Assembly (NCBI GenBank): GCA_035610365.1
Contig: CM069438.1
Span: 53,068,837-53,132,836 of the forward strand
Source: Aquatica leii
Taxonomy: Eukaryota > Arthropoda > Insecta > Coleoptera > Lampyridae
Direction of reading: 5' to 3'
Length of the DNA stretch: 64,000 bases
In this document: piece after piece, positions 36,801 through 41,114 of the stretch
Position numbering within the stretch: position 1 is the stretch's first letter
Layout: each line of letters starts with the position of its first letter
Notes under the pieces: generated by a model
Database searches by the model: none
What the model saw: the letters and a program-made list of their open reading frames with translations, nothing else
Told to the model about the DNA's origin: nothing
Program-made: the position numbers and the translations under genes

Positions 36801-37291
36801 AACAACTTTTTTTTCATTATTGGATTATGTCGAGTAACGTTTGTTTGCAATCGACTAGTACTTGGTTTGTTAATTTCGATTGGTGTTTGCGGTTCTTCTG
36901 CCACGTCTTGGTAAAACCACATTAGCTTAGATTTGGCATGTGGTATAAACAATTGATTGATTTCATCCAGCTGAGAGTGTTTGAGTTTTTATTTAATGAT
37001 GGTTGCAAAATGATCTTACCATGTTGCCTTCAAAGACGTGGTCCATGATTTCATGTCGTGTTAAACCAGTAGCATCGATTAGCAGTTGAAAGGTAAATTC
37101 CAGACGAGGGTCCATTTCCCCACGACGAGCTTTCCGCTCACATTCTTCACGTCGCCGCTGCAATGATCAAACATCTTACTATAAACTTTACCAGCATCCT
37201 GAATCACTACCAAAAGCGTTTCTTCCGATTCATCTTCATTAGATGATTCTGTGGAAGAGTAGCGCCCTATACGCGGACCATATACAAACAT
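1721..37291 (-). CDS. DNAH5/8-like: Axonemal dynein heavy chain, DNAH5/DNAH8 (outer-arm gamma) type, 38 exons
   Basis: This is the motor subunit of an axonemal dynein, which hydrolyses ATP to slide doublet microtubules in cilia or sperm flagella. Thirty-eight exons with GT-AG boundaries join to about 4,695 residues, the usual length for this family; exon coordinates are in the block entries. Walker A motifs occur in order: GPAGTGKT (AAA1, about residue 2022), GPTGAGKT (AAA2, about 2303), GEQGSAKT (AAA3, about 2657) and GVGGSGKQ (AAA4, about 3023). The stalk, AAA5, AAA6 and C-terminal domain follow. The phrases [30 protein letters not shown] and the C-terminus [11 protein letters not shown] favour DNAH5/DNAH8 over other heavy chains. 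The gene is interrupted by a gypsy element (intron 33), a nested antisense LRR gene plus TE debris (intron 31), a MITE (intron 11), an LTR piece (intron 25) and a PLE pair (intron 4). Every exon is open; only the exon 11/12 frame is unresolved. Choosing between DNAH5 and DNAH8 needs a phylogeny. Confidence 0.95.
3911..4306 (-). repeat. 3' LTR of gypsy element A
   Basis: It begins TGTAACGA on the plus strand (the LTR end in element orientation) and ends at the polypurine tract. It shares the blocks ctttatttatttatctt, acacgcgttaat and gaatgttcaa.attcttcggtcatt with the LTR at 9586-9939. TG...CA termini are visible in element orientation. Confidence 0.75.
4439..4870 (-). pseudogene. Macro-domain (OARD1/TARG1-like) remnant after the integrase of element A
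   Basis: Downstream of the integrase remnant, the minus strand encodes, with stops and shifts, the macro-domain segments [15 protein letters not shown] and [19 protein letters not shown]. After a frame change it encodes [10 protein letters not shown], with a tail that matches the end of this domain. The PxxGCGL loop is characteristic of OARD1-type macro domains, which remove ADP-ribose from proteins. The position normally occupied by the catalytic Asp (GCGLD) reads Val here. The copy is dead. The same domain follows the integrase in the element at 39-46 kb. The linker before it contains [18 protein letters not shown]. Confidence 0.72.
4990..9410 (-). pseudogene. gag-pol remnant of gypsy element A
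   Basis: Reading the minus strand from right to left, I see a gag start and coiled coil (9050-9410), gag core (8867-9103, [12 protein letters not shown]), protease with LLVDTGATK (8134-8430), reverse transcriptase with the YLDDVIVVG motif (6871-7083), RNase H (6310-6606, [17 protein letters not shown]), zinc-binding region and integrase (5475-6315; ALHP-type end near 5475) and the integrase C-terminus (5063-5296). Stops and frameshifts break every domain, so no functional polyprotein remains. The best match within the window is the element at 57-61.6 kb. Confidence 0.82.
9586..9939 (-). repeat. 5' LTR of gypsy element A
   Basis: On the minus strand it starts TGAAACGTTCGAGACAATG and ends TCGTTACA, the same termini as the plus-strand LTRs at 56969, 40025 and 39436. 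It is followed internally by TGGTGTCA, as in those copies. Confidence 0.78.
9967..11831 (-). CDS. DNAH5/8-like: Dynein heavy chain exons 32-33 (rest of MTBD, stalk CC2, AAA5)
   Basis: The exons are 11583-11831 and 9967-11535. Exon 32 begins [18 protein letters not shown] after the 8.5-kb intron and includes [20 protein letters not shown]. Exon 33 is the longest exon (523 codons). It holds the returning coiled coil ([19 protein letters not shown]), [20 protein letters not shown] and the AAA5 sequence [19 protein letters not shown], and ends near FCDILTK|gtaagttt. That donor lies 27 nt from a gypsy LTR. Confidence 0.95.
11975..15520 (+). CDS. Single-exon LRR transmembrane protein nested antisense in dynein intron 31
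   Basis: This is an uninterrupted frame of 1,181 codons. The start at 11975 gives a signal peptide ([18 protein letters not shown]) and an N-terminal cysteine cap ([20 protein letters not shown]). Residues from about 80 to 1040 are tandem 24-residue LRRs, roughly 35-40 of them, with cores such as [14 protein letters not shown] and [16 protein letters not shown]-terminal cap follows ([15 protein letters not shown] ... GITCIP). A short hydrophilic stalk precedes one membrane segment (about 1131-1149, [19 protein letters not shown]) and a 32-residue cytoplasmic tail. There is no TIR or kinase domain, so a classic Toll signalling role is unlikely. Adhesion or ligand-binding roles, as in chaoptin- or ALS-like proteins, are possible. 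The gene lies between dynein exons 31 and 32 on the opposite strand. Confidence 0.92.
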   Translation: MLKEVIVILFMGLTTINSDGGRCLSSKFVSCFKVKCVDLDVNTGNLTLSTLLPSDFESNSTYCYILEVLHSKIVSLQTINANEAGNYQEVILSKVQMEAIDENVFADFNKLEHLHLEHNNLSDIKLSGLINLKQVYLQNNALENVLLYNATNLNLLDVSNNNLTNLENLTCSFPELSQLIINHNQITTLSNCFKVNSKLKHINLGFNNIKEVPNNAFLGLEELDSLMLNDNAIAKIALNALDNLKALTTLNLQNNPLQILNENIFKALNNLTHLSLKNCSLTSIEPNTFKNQTRLTVLYLRENKIGVIKKDTFLGLDALEILDLSEMKIREIHQGGFSGLTNVGYIDLSNNLIWKIEVGAFTGLYALKFLDLQNNRIAIHPNVFNGLNNLYMVSLRNNKLNWPIHMDTFKGLQTVYELDLSSLSIISIESGAFNDLDKLSKLNLSQNAIEVVHENAFTGMPKVTTIDLSSNKITDIKSNAFIGLHNVLTLNLKNNRITKLHKNNFRGLKRLRNLELNDQSIETIEIESFNGLEKLESLSLNNNKITEIITGTFDELETLYTLNLSNNKIYNMTKMVFKNLFLLRSLDLTNNGLTNIESNCFLGLKSLNTLELSGNNITVLHSSTFNGLTRISILNLTNLNIREIEDKAFIGTNQLNVLDLRNNPVARLKTGGFRGATAVTDLYLNTAVTFIEPNSFDGLKLQSLVLSKITIKNLQENTFNGLNSLEKLRFENSFIDTINQNAFQNLSNLKYLEIVETKIRRIEKNAFSQLDNLKCIVSYNNTCVEERYNLSKLSINEIEVGAFNGVKNLFKMSLHLDDNKLIKIQSNNFIGMEEIKQLSITNNQIDTIEVNSFETLINLQDLNLASNKIATLPPGALKGLTNVSRLVLSKNNIKFLSSDQFQESKNLKYLDLSHNFLTELSDNTFTNVLLMWLNLSANLLSELKINTFKDQQSLNSLNLSNNHLTELDVNVLKGLQSLTYLDLSLNHIKNISSSIVTILPHILRLNINGNHFPCDELELFLYKLYTNSIGFDKSNSASTLGSVNGITCIPTQNPIQIDCNKENMEHLENALSNTSAQLNFLVEEFNKTEEKPNWNPYFTKMEDKLNKLISKFKNPSKGRKRKLYDVDIYQSFLIILCVIFCLSQILGFYKKCSITPANIRFRRQQSEIELFAGTNVVNPNV
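15542..15547 (+). promoter_or_regulatory. Polyadenylation signal for the nested LRR gene
   Basis: AATAAA lies 22 nt after the LRR stop codon (gtttaaataaacg). The position fits a very short 3' UTR. Confidence 0.55.
15548..15950. other. Intronic sequence without recognised features
   Basis: AT-rich sequence between the nested LRR gene and a decayed retroelement, within the large dynein intron. I see no coding or repeat signature. Confidence 0.5.
15951..18690 (-). pseudogene. Decayed Ty3/gypsy pol fragment of a second lineage
   Basis: On the minus strand, fragments in gypsy order can be read: protease-like [21 protein letters not shown] (18236-18460), reverse transcriptase remnants (17760-18140; [15 protein letters not shown]), an RNase H region (about 17100-17700) and integrase (16235-16950). 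The integrase shows [13 protein letters not shown] and [19 protein letters not shown]. These phrases differ from the other gypsy copies in the window, so this is a separate lineage. Stops and frameshifts are abundant, and no LTRs were recognised. It lies in dynein intron 31, in dynein orientation. Confidence 0.7.
18700..19149. other. Intronic sequence without recognised features
   Basis: AT-rich stretch between the gypsy fragment and the PLE tail. It contains short repeats (taaaatagtt) and nothing else I can name. Confidence 0.4.
19150..20290 (-). pseudogene. Penelope-like element 3' fragment (RT end plus GIY-YIG endonuclease)
   Basis: Minus-strand frames carry the end of a PLE reverse transcriptase ([18 protein letters not shown] near 20240, then [20 protein letters not shown]) and a GIY-YIG endonuclease start ([16 protein letters not shown] at about 19800-19860). 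A frameshift follows at about 19760, and the endonuclease tail reads through 19456-19722. The 3' region has a hammerhead-like motif at 19303-19338. It is a different PLE family from the pair at 31.5-35.9 kb. It lies in dynein intron 31, about 80 bp from the exon 31 donor. Confidence 0.75.
19303..19338 (-). ncRNA. Decayed hammerhead-ribozyme-like motif in PLE 3' region
   Basis: The minus strand reads TTGATGA-AGCCCGTCAC-GAAA-GTGAGC-AAAACG. It resembles the CTGATGA / stem II / GAAA hammerhead core, with one change in each conserved box (C to T, G to A). PLEs are known to carry hammerhead motifs, and this one lies 3' of the GIY-YIG domain. It is probably inactive. Confidence 0.5.
20371..21217 (-). 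CDS. DNAH5/8-like: Dynein heavy chain exons 30-31 (stalk helix CC1 and start of microtubule-binding domain)
   Basis: The exons are 20747-21217 and 20371-20703. Exon 30 contains [20 protein letters not shown] and then heptad-rich stalk sequence ([20 protein letters not shown]). Exon 31 continues the coiled coil and enters the microtubule-binding domain with [18 protein letters not shown]. It ends SLK|gtaagttgc. The next intron is 8.5 kb and contains an antisense LRR gene. Confidence 0.93.
21263..22161 (-). CDS. DNAH5/8-like: Dynein heavy chain exons 28-29 (AAA4)
   Basis: The exons are 21953-22161 and 21263-21905. Exon 28 begins [20 protein letters not shown]. Exon 29 has a short acidic insert ([10 protein letters not shown]) and then the AAA4 P-loop [38 protein letters not shown] and [10 protein letters not shown]. 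The donor is CCA|gtaagtaag, phase 0, inside the expected sequence before the stalk. Confidence 0.93.
22212..23334 (-). CDS. DNAH5/8-like: Dynein heavy chain exons 25-27 (AAA3)
   Basis: The exons are 22900-23334, 22539-22656 and 22212-22495. Exon 25 starts [17 protein letters not shown] and contains the AAA3 P-loop GEQGSAKT and the phrase [18 protein letters not shown]. Exon 26 reads [19 protein letters not shown] and ends at GHPG. After a 43-nt intron, exon 27 gives [19 protein letters not shown] and [17 protein letters not shown]. The 243-nt intron between exons 25 and 26 holds a gypsy LTR fragment. Confidence 0.93.
22684..22869 (-). repeat. Gypsy LTR fragment inside dynein intron 25
   Basis: The sequence (tatctaaaccggtatttgtttac ... 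gagaacgtttca) matches the minus-orientation LTR piece at 47383-47725 and ends with the family's terminal TGAAACGTTC (as its complement). It accounts for most of the 243-nt intron between exons 25 and 26. No internal gypsy sequence remains, so it is a truncated solo LTR. Confidence 0.7.
23385..24995 (-). CDS. DNAH5/8-like: Dynein heavy chain exons 20-24 (AAA1 end and AAA2)
   Basis: The exons are 24504-24995, 24341-24459, 24165-24292, 23699-24103 and 23385-23650. Exon 20 begins [15 protein letters not shown] and includes [16 protein letters not shown]. Exon 21 has the AAA2 Walker A motif GPTGAGKT. Exon 22 continues [19 protein letters not shown]. Exon 23 reads [20 protein letters not shown] and later [18 protein letters not shown]. 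The 48-nt intron between exons 21 and 22 (24293-24340) again lacks an in-frame stop but interrupts a conserved block. Exon 24 carries an acidic, poorly conserved stretch before the AAA3 lead-in. Confidence 0.93.
25044..25670 (-). CDS. DNAH5/8-like: Dynein heavy chain exons 17-19 (AAA1, main ATPase site)
   Basis: The exons are 25498-25670, 25277-25455 and 25044-25231. Exon 17 reads [17 protein letters not shown] and ends LVITPLTDR. Exon 18 holds the Walker A motif [15 protein letters not shown] and the phrase [22 protein letters not shown]. Exon 19 starts at [19 protein letters not shown], which includes the Walker B acidic residues. The 45-nt intron between exons 18 and 19 (25232-25276, GTATTT...TTTTAG) has no in-frame stop, so it can be misread as coding. 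Known dyneins have no insertion there, which supports splicing. Exon 19 ends GIFITM and is followed by exon 20, NPGYAGR. Confidence 0.94.
25719..28210 (-). CDS. DNAH5/8-like: Dynein heavy chain exons 12-16 (linker, DHC_N2)
   Basis: The exons are 27969-28210, 27450-27918, 26920-27399, 26678-26877 and 25719-26631. All introns are 40-100 nt with GT-AG ends, and the phases agree (phases 2, 0, 0, 2 and 0 at the successive exon ends). Diagnostic linker phrases include [21 protein letters not shown] (exon 14), [30 protein letters not shown] and [18 protein letters not shown] (exon 16). The linker swings across the AAA ring to give the power stroke. Nothing in this block looks broken. Confidence 0.92.
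28229..28660. mobile_element. MITE-like repeat in dynein intron 11 (copy 1)
   Basis: About 430 bp are shared with 51796-52100 and 53725-53880. The left part is a palindrome (gttgagaagtgtatgattataacc / ggttataatacacttctcaac). A second inverted pair is ttttttccactactag (about 28345) and ctagtagtggaaaaacag (about 28637). There is no coding capacity. Copy 2 contains extra sequence in the middle, so this is either a deletion derivative or the unfilled form. Confidence 0.65.
28679..31493 (-). CDS. DNAH5/8-like: Dynein heavy chain exons 5-11 (tail, DHC_N1 region)
   Basis: The exons are 31061-31493, 30458-31011, 30012-30407, 29686-29965, 29385-29633, 29172-29338 and 28679 to about 28961. Exon 5 begins GTT AAG ATG AAG and continues exon 4 in phase 0 across the PLE-filled intron ([22 protein letters not shown]). 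Exons 6-10 splice with consistent phases, and exon 10 ends [12 protein letters not shown]. Exon 11 carries a lysine- and arginine-rich linker and then [18 protein letters not shown] and [15 protein letters not shown]. Its acceptor is uncertain, with AAG sites after 28962 or 28950 as candidates. Its 3' end at the only good donor (GTTG|gtaagc, 28678) does not keep the frame into exon 12. Confidence 0.85.
31606..31644 (-). ncRNA. Hammerhead-ribozyme-like motif, 3' region of minus-strand PLE
   Basis: The minus strand reads CTGATGA, a 6-bp stem (GATTGC/GCAATC) with a 10-nt loop, then GAAACGTTG. It is the mirror image of the motif at 35842-35880. Confidence 0.55.
31741..33378 (-). CDS. PLE reverse transcriptase-GIY-YIG protein, 5'-truncated copy
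   Basis: The open frame begins within the RT ([18 protein letters not shown]) at the junction with the opposite copy and runs about 545 codons to TAA at 31741. It contains the RT palm phrase [20 protein letters not shown], the catalytic [10 protein letters not shown] and the C-terminal GIY-YIG endonuclease ([19 protein letters not shown]). It lacks about 250 N-terminal residues present in the plus-strand copy and cannot have its own start or promoter. Protein identity with the partner copy is high, with a few substitutions such as LLKIQK for LPKIHK. Confidence 0.85.
   Translation of the reverse strand, partial: TVIMDATTYDQKIEDVLNQGNYRRLKKNRTASLERKIYQVLKLYERHLTPRMRTMLTPHYSKPPHLYGLLKIQKNNMPLRPITSSRNGPTYQLSRFLLPIVQSLQKNSSSFVKDSKHFVEILKTIQLQPRDQLISFDVESLYTIVPVEEALKIIQTKLREDEKLQERTTLPVEGIMKLLECCLKNSYFQEKDRFFSQDEGLPMGSSLSPVVANIYMNWFESQAIEKSKFKPKTWLRYVDDTFIIWNHSNRQLDLFLQHLNNIKPSIKFTMEKKKENSLPFLDVQVTKNKKIMETTVYKKPTHTGRYLNFESNHSASTKRGVVKSLIDRAYRLCNTEKGLRQETKNIRNDLRQNGYPEKIVEELLQKKQLNTMGQPKTEELPNSLLSIPYVKGLSESIKRIGKSYNLNTVFKSSTTIRSIISNTKPQTSRDSQNCIYQVPCECGKSYVGETKRPLDIRLKEHQTHTQRGETSKSGIAQHSWDNQHRMKWSEAKIIHREEHWYKRKFKEAAFINNNKEIFSQPSVKISNIWKPLIEPLKQLKLHFVN
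33356..35728 (+). CDS. PLE reverse transcriptase-GIY-YIG endonuclease, near full-length ORF
   Basis: This is a 790-codon open frame without stops. The first 7-8 residues are encoded by the tail of the opposite copy, so the natural start is uncertain; [13 protein letters not shown] begins PLE-specific sequence. The N-terminal region is followed by RT ([40 protein letters not shown]) and a C-terminal GIY-YIG nuclease ([32 protein letters not shown]). PLE proteins reverse-transcribe their RNA at a nicked target. The intact frame and the near-identity of the two copies suggest a recent insertion. It lies antisense to dynein within intron 4. Confidence 0.88.
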   Translation: MVASMMTVPGISNKFRDYEKTMIKITKKETHIKLLLRARDNQVIPDGFRVKSPIPGTRALKILERASFALIRAQINHHRWKKTLLLQDATQRFEEIKEFTLEEDYTPIFRKIDATCEKVRQLHQETHDRKWAKLTRNQQKAADNQKNARRTIVNISTHPLSATETTLLEKGLNFSITPKHVPVLDIIGAVETTRLNPTQAEEFKWKIRSALEKKRKQHTNITKHEKKALTNLLKNKCIKILPADKGSATVIMDATTYDQKIEDVLNQGNYRRLKKDPTASLERKIYQVLKLYERHLTPRMRTMLTPHYTKPPHLYGLPKIHKNNMPLRPITSSRNGPTYQLSRFLLPIVQPLQKNSSSFVKDSKHCVEILITIQLQPRDQLISFDVESLYTNVPVEEALKIIQTKLREDEKLQERTTLPVEGIMKLLECCLKNSYFQEKDRFFSQDEGLPMGSSLSPVVANIYMNWFESQAIEKSKFKPKTWLIYVDDTFIIWNHSNRQLDLFLQHLNNIKPSIKFTMEKEKENSLPFLDVQVTKNKKIMETTVYRKPTHTGRYLNFESNHSASTKRGVVKSLIDRAYRLCNTEKGLREETKNIRNDLRQNGYPEKIVEELLQKKQLNTMGQPKTEELPNSLLSIPYVKGLSESIKRIGKSYNLNTVFKSSTTIRSIISNTKPQTSRDSQNCIYQVPCECGKSYVGETKRPLDIRLKEHQTHTQRGETSKSGIAQHSWDNQHRMKWSEAKIIHREEHWYKRKFKEAAFINNNKEIFSQPSVEISNIWKPLIELLKQLKLY
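35842..35880 (+). ncRNA. Hammerhead-ribozyme-like motif, 3' region of plus-strand PLE
   Basis: CTGATGA at 35842-35848 is followed by C and a stem GATTGC/GCAATC around agataccaca, then GAAAC at 35872. The two conserved hammerhead boxes and stem II are present. One extra C lies between the first box and the stem, and stem III would be very short, as in known PLE ribozymes. Activity is untested. Confidence 0.58.
35977..37291 (-). CDS. DNAH5/8-like: Dynein heavy chain exons 1-4 (N-terminal tail)
   Basis: The exons are 37211-37291, 37020-37157, 36704-36970 and 35977-36657. The ATG at 37291 opens a 27-codon exon ([15 protein letters not shown]...). Its donor is GTAGTG at 37210, and a 53-nt intron restores the frame in exon 2, which reads [18 protein letters not shown]. 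Reading straight through exon 1 instead gives a dead-end frame, so the intron is required. Introns 2 and 3 have standard boundaries (ATG|gtaagatca; aacccgaag|GAC). Exon 4 holds tail sequence including [19 protein letters not shown] and ends at GATCCG|gtaattttg. The tail binds intermediate chains and neighbouring heavy chains in this family. A TATA-like sequence lies about 150 bp upstream. Confidence 0.9.
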
Positions 37292-37436
37292 TGTAACTCG
37301 AGAACAAACTTTACGTAACTGTTAAACTAGACAAGAACACAATGTAGCACGCGATAGATTTCATTTTACTTTTGATGCTATAATAGGCTGAAGTGCTATG
37401 TAACACAATTAGGGCACTTGCGTTCCTGGCACCACG

Positions 37437-37444
37437 TATTTATA
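37437..37444 (-). promoter_or_regulatory. TATA-like box upstream of dynein
   Basis: TATAAATA on the minus strand lies 146 bp upstream of the dynein ATG. It could be a core promoter, but the surrounding accacgtatttat also resembles a piece of the local gypsy LTR, so confidence is low. Confidence 0.3.
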
Positions 37445-38090
37445 TCCGCGATAATAAATTTTCATTGTTTTCCAATTTTTTTGTATATAGCAAATGCGAT
37501 TAAGGCAATAGCCCACTAGCTGTTAATCAAAGTCGCTGATCATTTAATTAAGCCGATTTTTAATTCAACAACTGATGTATTAAATATTTTGCACGAATAT
37601 AAATGGAATTATAATTTGACACGCGAGTTAAAAATGTTACTTGAGAGTTTCTAAAACTTCGGAATTTACTTTGCACCTTATTTAAATTGTTGGCGCGGTG
37701 ACATTTATTGCTTTTGCAGTTTTAGTGTTATCAAGCTCAAAGAATGAATTTTTTTAGCAGTGTGGTTTGTCGAAGAAATTCTGCTCTAAACTTAATCGGT
37801 AAGCATATGTTTCTCGCTAATTTTGTATTTATAATTTTAGTAACAAATCGATTTATTGTAACGCTTTAAATAACTGACGAGTAAAAGTATTTGCGAAAGT
37901 GAATAAAATTTTAGCGTTTTAACATACTCTAAAACGTCAATCGACTTTCGATTTTGCAAATACAAGATATATATCATGTCATCTATATTCCAATAATAAA
38001 AAAAACAAATCATCTGAAAATAGTTTTAATGTTTTAACCAAGACAAGTTCAAACAGTTTTCGGTTTCGATATTCAATTTAAATACAATAC
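37445..38090. other. Intergenic sequence upstream of dynein
   Basis: AT-rich sequence with no recognisable gene or repeat. It probably includes dynein regulatory sequence. Confidence 0.4.
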
Positions 38091-38365
38091 TGAAACGTTC
38101 TCGAAGTTATTGTCAACTTTGAGAACGCTTACCGAATGATGTATAAAATTCTCGACACAGATAACAGAATATATAAGAAGTATACAAAAGGAGCTAAAGC
38201 CACTTTCTCGAAGTCTAAAGTTAAGAAGACTGTCTGTTTAACTAAATAAGTGATTAACATGTGTGCGAAGATAAATAAATAAAGTGCCGGTGTTAGTGAA
38301 ACATAAATACGTCGCGTACATAAGGTTTTAACGTTTACTTTTACGAATAAGCGCAGAACTTTAGA
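38091..38365 (+). repeat. Gypsy LTR, 5' portion
   Basis: It begins TGAAACGTTCTCGAAG like the other LTRs of the family and continues through aagataaataaataaagtgccggtgttagtgaaacataaatacgtcgcg, then loses similarity near 38365. It overlaps in LTR coordinates with 39146-39436, so the two are parts of separate LTRs rather than halves of one. Confidence 0.72.
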
Positions 38366-39145
38366 TTTTACAAATTTTATTTTTATATGGTTACATAAGA
38401 CAAACTTTAATAACGGATATGGTCAACTGAAAATTACCTAAAATTAAATTTTGTGAAGTGCAGTGGTGACATATTTGTTAAAATATAACTGAAATTTGCT
38501 GTATATTTTTACTGATTTGGTAAATATGGTTGCCCACGATGAGTTCTATGGCCTTCTGGTGCACGCAATTAAATTGCTACATTCACATTGTTACGTTTCA
38601 TAGGTAAATTGTAGGCATACACATAACATAGATATAAAATGTGAAATATAAAATGCCTTTTAGACCTATGATATGACCAACAGCTTCAGTTCAGTGCTAT
38701 TTTTGAGTAGTAGTGGTGGCTAGTGTGAATTTTTTGTGTGGATACTCCAAACGTTAATAGCAATAACAGTTATATAAATACAAAGTTCTCAAAGGTACTG
38801 TACGAAAGAAGATCATGGTAATATATTAGGTTTAGCCAACATAAAATTATATTCAAGGAACGAAACTATCAAAAAAATGGATAAAGTGTTGTTCCAGTTG
38901 AACAACCTTATTTTGAAAACATATTATTTAAAAATTTAAATTATGAAGACTCCAAAGAGATAACAATACTACAAAACGTTGAAGATAATATACTCAGAAC
39001 TCGAGAAATTCTAAAATTTTAAATATTGCAAAAAATACTTTTAAAAATAGTCAACCATAACATTTTGAAAATAAGAGAATATTTTATTGGTTTATACCTC
39101 ATGGTTCTTTTATAAAATTCAGTTCAATTTATATACAATATTAAA
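38366..39145. other. Unassigned sequence between two LTR pieces
   Basis: About 780 bp of AT-rich DNA with no ORF or repeat that I recognise. It may be part of an unrelated insertion. Confidence 0.35.
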
Positions 39146-39436
39146 GAATAACAGAATATATAAGAAGTATACAAAAGGACCCGAAGTCTGTTTTTCGAAG
39201 TCAGTGCGAATATAAATAAAGTGCCGGTGCTAGTGAAACATAAATACGTCGCGTACATGTGGTTAACATAAACCAGTATCAGTTTTAGATAAAATTATAA
39301 AGTGCGAACTTAGTGGTAGTAACATACAAATTAATGTAAGTGTTTTTCTTAAATATTGTTAGTTTTAATTAGTTACGTGTAGCTCCAACATGCAAATATT
39401 TTGTTTTTAAATAAATTAGATTTAAAATTCGTTACA
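39146..39436 (+). repeat. 5' LTR of element B (5'-truncated)
   Basis: It starts inside the LTR at ataacagaatatataagaag and runs to aaattcgttaca, directly before gtggtgtcacgcgtgaggtcgcgg. Confidence 0.72.
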
Positions 39437-39665
39437 GTGGTGTCACGCGTGAGGTCGCGGTTTTAGTGTAAATATCAGTAATTTAATATCGATCCAGTAA
39501 TAGAAACATTGTGTGAATAATACGTGATCGCGTTTGTTTCTGTAGTGTTCCAGTTCGTTAAAGCAGTGTATTTAATAATAAAGAATCGATCGTTATGAAA
39601 ACTTGTTTTGTTAAACTTTTTATTCGTGTTTTAATTTAGCTGTGCCGCGTTTCCAAGCAGTTAAA

Positions 39666-41110
39666 ATGGATTCAAAGTAATTTGGATTTCTCGAATCAAT
39701 AAAAAATGGTCAAAGATAGATTAATAAAACTATGAAAAAAAATAGTAGAAAAATGGAAGCAAATTCTAGAAATATAGAAAAAAAACTGTTCAAAAGTTCT
39801 CAGAAAATAGAAGAAAATTCTAGAAAAATGAAAGAAAAACTGTCCGAACATTCTCAAAAAAAGAAGAAAAATTATAGAAGAAATTTATGCAGATATGTTA
39901 AATTTAAGAGAAGAAATATGCGTAGTTCTAGAAAACGGAAAATAATATATATGAATAAAAAAATAGAAGCAATAAAACACAAATTAGAAGACGGAATTAA
40001 ACTGCTCGAAGAAAGAATAAATAGTGAAACGTTCTCAAATTGAAGAGCTTTCTCGAAGTTGTTATCTATCTTCTAGAACGTATACCGAATGATATGGAAC
40101 ACTCGAGAAGGATTTCCAAAATGTGTATAAATACGGAACAAACAAATCGTAGGTCAGTTATTCCCGTAATGTGAAGACGGCATTGTTCAAGTTGGAATAA
40201 ATAAGTGATTAACGCCTGTGTGCAGATAAACATATGGAGTATAATCTTGTACGTGACTTACGTGTAAATAAACAATAAGTGTTAAATAGTTATCCGCGGA
40301 CTTTATCTTATCTTCGTGTACGTGATGTAAATTAGTGTAAGTGTTTTTATTAAATATCCTTAGATTAAATTAGTTCGTTTAGTTTAAATGTGTTTATATT
40401 TTTAGTAGTTTTAATAATAATAAAATCTGTTACAATAGAATGAATTGTCACGGCAAAGAAAACGTGATGAGCGAAGACTTACTAATGGATCATCCAGAAG
40501 AAACCACTCACAAGATTAAAATTGTACCTCCAAATTTTGATGGAAAAACTCCTTGGTCTGCGTACTACAAGCAGTTGGAACCCGCAGCTAAAGCTAATGG
40601 TTGGAGCAACAAGCAGAAAGCGACGTTTTTAATAGTGGCTTTAGATGGAGAAGCGGTTGGAATTCTGCATCGCCAGACTGACAAAGTTTGCGTTTATTAC
40701 AGCACCAGATACCTTCCTGAAGGAATTGGTTATTCAAACTTTTGTAGACGGCCTCCGCGACAGCGAAACGCGGCAAACTTTCCGGCTAGCTCGACCCAAG
40801 AAGTTGGATGACGCTATAGTGTATGTCTTGGAATTTGAAGCAGCAAAATAAGTATCGCAACAAGACGGTTTTAAACTCCGCTGTGCTGCAGAAGTACTCG
40901 CGTAAACACTAGAATGCATTGAGAAGCTAGCGCGACGAATACTTCGGGAAAGAAGAGTGTGGACTTTCAACTGCGATGAAATAGGCCACGTACGACGACA
41001 TCGTTCTAAACTTAAGAAAAAGACAAAAAGAGTGCTCGAAAGTTTAAAACGAGTTGACTAAAAAAGACAAAAGTTAATCTCATCCTAGTTATGCACTAGC
41101 GATTACCATT
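39666..41110 (+). pseudogene. gag remnant of element B, interrupted by a solo LTR
   Basis: ATGGATTCAAAG at 39666 starts a frame broken almost at once by TAA. A lysine- and glutamate-rich coiled coil follows (39732-40020). After the solo LTR, gag resumes at 40439 with MNCHGKENVMSEDLLMDHPEE and VPPNFDGKTPWSAYYKQLE. A further shift occurs near 40660, and a remnant of the knuckle region follows (CDEIGHVRRHR at about 40970). It is not functional. Confidence 0.75.
40025..40434 (+). mobile_element. Solo gypsy LTR inserted in gag of element B
   Basis: A complete 410-bp LTR (TGAAACGTTC...TCTGTTACA) is flanked by a perfect 4-bp target duplication, atag (40021-40024 and 40435-40438). It belongs to the same LTR family as 56969-57410, including the shared block tagttatccgcggactttatcttatctt. 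Removing it rejoins the gag sequence. Confidence 0.88.
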
Positions 41111-41114
41111 TCAA

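Noticed and set aside
37018..37035. accatgttgcc near dynein exon 2 as an RFX X-box
   Set aside because: It is inside the exon/donor and matches only one half-site of the consensus.
37139..37180. A 22-nt or 35-nt intron in dynein exon 1 suggested by gtaag...cag
   Set aside because: Too short to splice, and the 22-nt version also breaks the frame; the 53-nt intron fits better.
37079..37291. A 70-codon frame read straight through dynein exon 1
   Set aside because: It ends in a non-homologous tail. A 53-nt GT-AG intron (37158-37210) restores the dynein frame.
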